DNA of 64,000 bases from Hemibagrus wyckioides. Its lineage: Eukaryota; Chordata; Actinopteri; Siluriformes; Bagridae. Both the position numbers and the translations under genes were made by a program. Of the stretch, positions 62,801 through 64,000 are shown piece after piece. The DNA is taken from positions 9,907,401-9,971,400 of the forward strand of contig NC_080716.1 of the NCBI RefSeq assembly GCF_019097595.1. The letters run 5' to 3'. Below the pieces are notes generated by a model. That model was not told the origin of the DNA. It ran no database searches and saw only the letters and a program-made list of their open reading frames with translations. Each line of letters opens with the position of its first letter. The stretch's first letter is position 1.

Positions 62801-64000
62801 ATCAGAGAAGAATGACAAATAAATTAATGGTCACCAAGGAACGCCCAGAACCTGAGTGTATCAGAAGGCAGAAGTCAAGGGGACATAAGTGGACTGGCAG
62901 AAAGATGGGTGAGTGGAACTCAATACATAGAGTCTGAAACTGAGGCCCTGAACAGAGAAGAAAACCATGAATGTCAACAAAGTGCAAAAGAAGAGCTAGA
63001 GCAGACTCTTGCAATACCAGACAAATAAAACATATGGCCAAATGGAATGTCTACCTAGGTAATCAGCAAGGGCCAACCCAAGGCCGGTCCATGAAAGGGG
63101 CCAAGAGGACCCAAAGGGGAAGCACAGGCAGTATGTATGTCACTACATTGCATTCAAGACAAGAAGCAACTACTATGAATGGTGTGAAATTAGCCACATT
63201 CTCATGTCAACACAGATAGTGATGTTTACGGAGCCTCAGAAACTAATGATTGAGGACACCACAATAGTGGCACCATTTTTATATTCAACAGAATCCACAG
63301 TGAACCTGCTTGGAAGAGATCTACTGTGCAGGCTGGCAACAAGAAACTGCACTGCAGCCCCACAGGACTTTACAGTGACTTCAATCAATACGGTGTACTA
63401 GCTGGACCACACTGATTTAGATTAAATCAGACCTTCCTGAAGTGAAGACTCGGAATACATACGACCTGATTGCAGTGATGCAAAAAGCCCCCTGTATTAC
63501 ACAATGTACTTTGACCAGAAAAGTGAAGATGAAGAATACAGATGAGAGATGTGGAATGTGCTGATGGGAGGAGAAACAACTGAATGTAACCACAACAGAT
63601 GTGTCAGTAAGCCCATGGAGCAGCTGCCATAGAGCCTCTAATAGATAAGTTTGGAAACTGGCATGTATTGTCACAGTAGAAGGCTTCAAGTCTAAAGAAT
63701 TAGGAGCTATGGTTAAGGAGGAAGCCCAGGTCAGGAAATTGAGACCCATTAGTCATCCTTACATGCACATTTCAATAGATGCTAACAGAATGTAGTACAG
63801 AAGAAAAAACACAGGTAAAAAGCAGGACATGTGAGGACAGTTTAGACCTAATCTTAGGTTGTCCTATCAGAGGCAATACCGACTATCAACAGCTAGGGAA
63901 GGAATTAGGACTACAATTCATAGACTACTACATAGCCCATGTAACACTTCCATATTTCCTGTCAAGAAGCCAAACTCTGAAAAATGGAGACTTGTATATG
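62800..64000 (+). pseudogene. Decayed endogenous retrovirus-like fragment with protease remnant
   Basis: In the plus frame 63204-63401 a segment has the C-terminal signature of a retroviral aspartic protease, a GRDLL motif preceded by Asn-Leu-Leu and a stretch of hydrophobic and Pro/Phe residues. The rest of the protease and any polymerase to the right are broken by many stops and frameshifts, and the element continues beyond the window. No intact protein remains. Confidence 0.45.

Overview
The window is nuclear DNA of a ray-finned fish. It carries three intron-containing vertebrate genes, all on the minus strand, embedded in AT-rich sequence full of decayed Tc1/mariner-type transposons, tRNA-derived SINEs, other dispersed repeats typical of teleosts and microsatellites. 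Repeat types point to a teleost, possibly an otophysan such as a catfish or cyprinid, but the species is an inference. There is no bacterial-type operon, CRISPR array or rRNA gene.

Layout in the direction of transcription (high to low coordinates). COLEC12 (collectin-12, scavenger receptor CL-P1): nine coding exons from the ATG at 56238 to the stop at 26185; the exons join in phase to 739 codons. STAM (signal-transducing adaptor molecule 1): fourteen coding exons from 21593 to 13826; they join in phase to 511 codons. TMEM236: four coding exons from 9996 to 6800; they join in phase to 368 codons. STAM next to TMEM236 matches human 10p12. COLEC12 is on human chromosome 18p, so its position upstream of STAM is a different linkage.

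COLEC12 is an endocytic, ligand-binding surface receptor and STAM is an ESCRT-0 subunit that sorts ubiquitinated receptors, but no functional link follows from their being neighbours. TMEM236 is a poorly characterised four-pass membrane protein.

Non-genic parts. 1-6.8 kb: a SINE, an AC-repeat, a promoter-like GC-richer block and two small inverted-repeat transposons. 10.0-13.8 kb: nested and chimeric Tc1-type remnants and an unassigned coding-like block near 11.7-12.1 kb. 21.7-25.7 kb: STAM promoter region, an AAT/GAT microsatellite and a Tc1-type MITE. COLEC12 intron 2 (17.9 kb) holds a 1.4-kb GA-rich tandem array built on a 47-bp higher-order unit. Intron 1 holds a degenerate array of about 65-bp units. 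56.9-64 kb: dispersed repeats, an inverted Tc1 half-element, and at the right edge a decayed retrovirus-like protease fragment.

Most curious sites: a cluster of two octamers, a CRE-like and an AP-1-like site followed by two hairpins and a short ORF ending in a splice-donor-like site, on the plus strand inside STAM intron 1; the GA-rich array, open in all three minus frames; and a Tc1 remnant ending about 20 bp past the COLEC12 stop. I found no convincing new multi-gene system.
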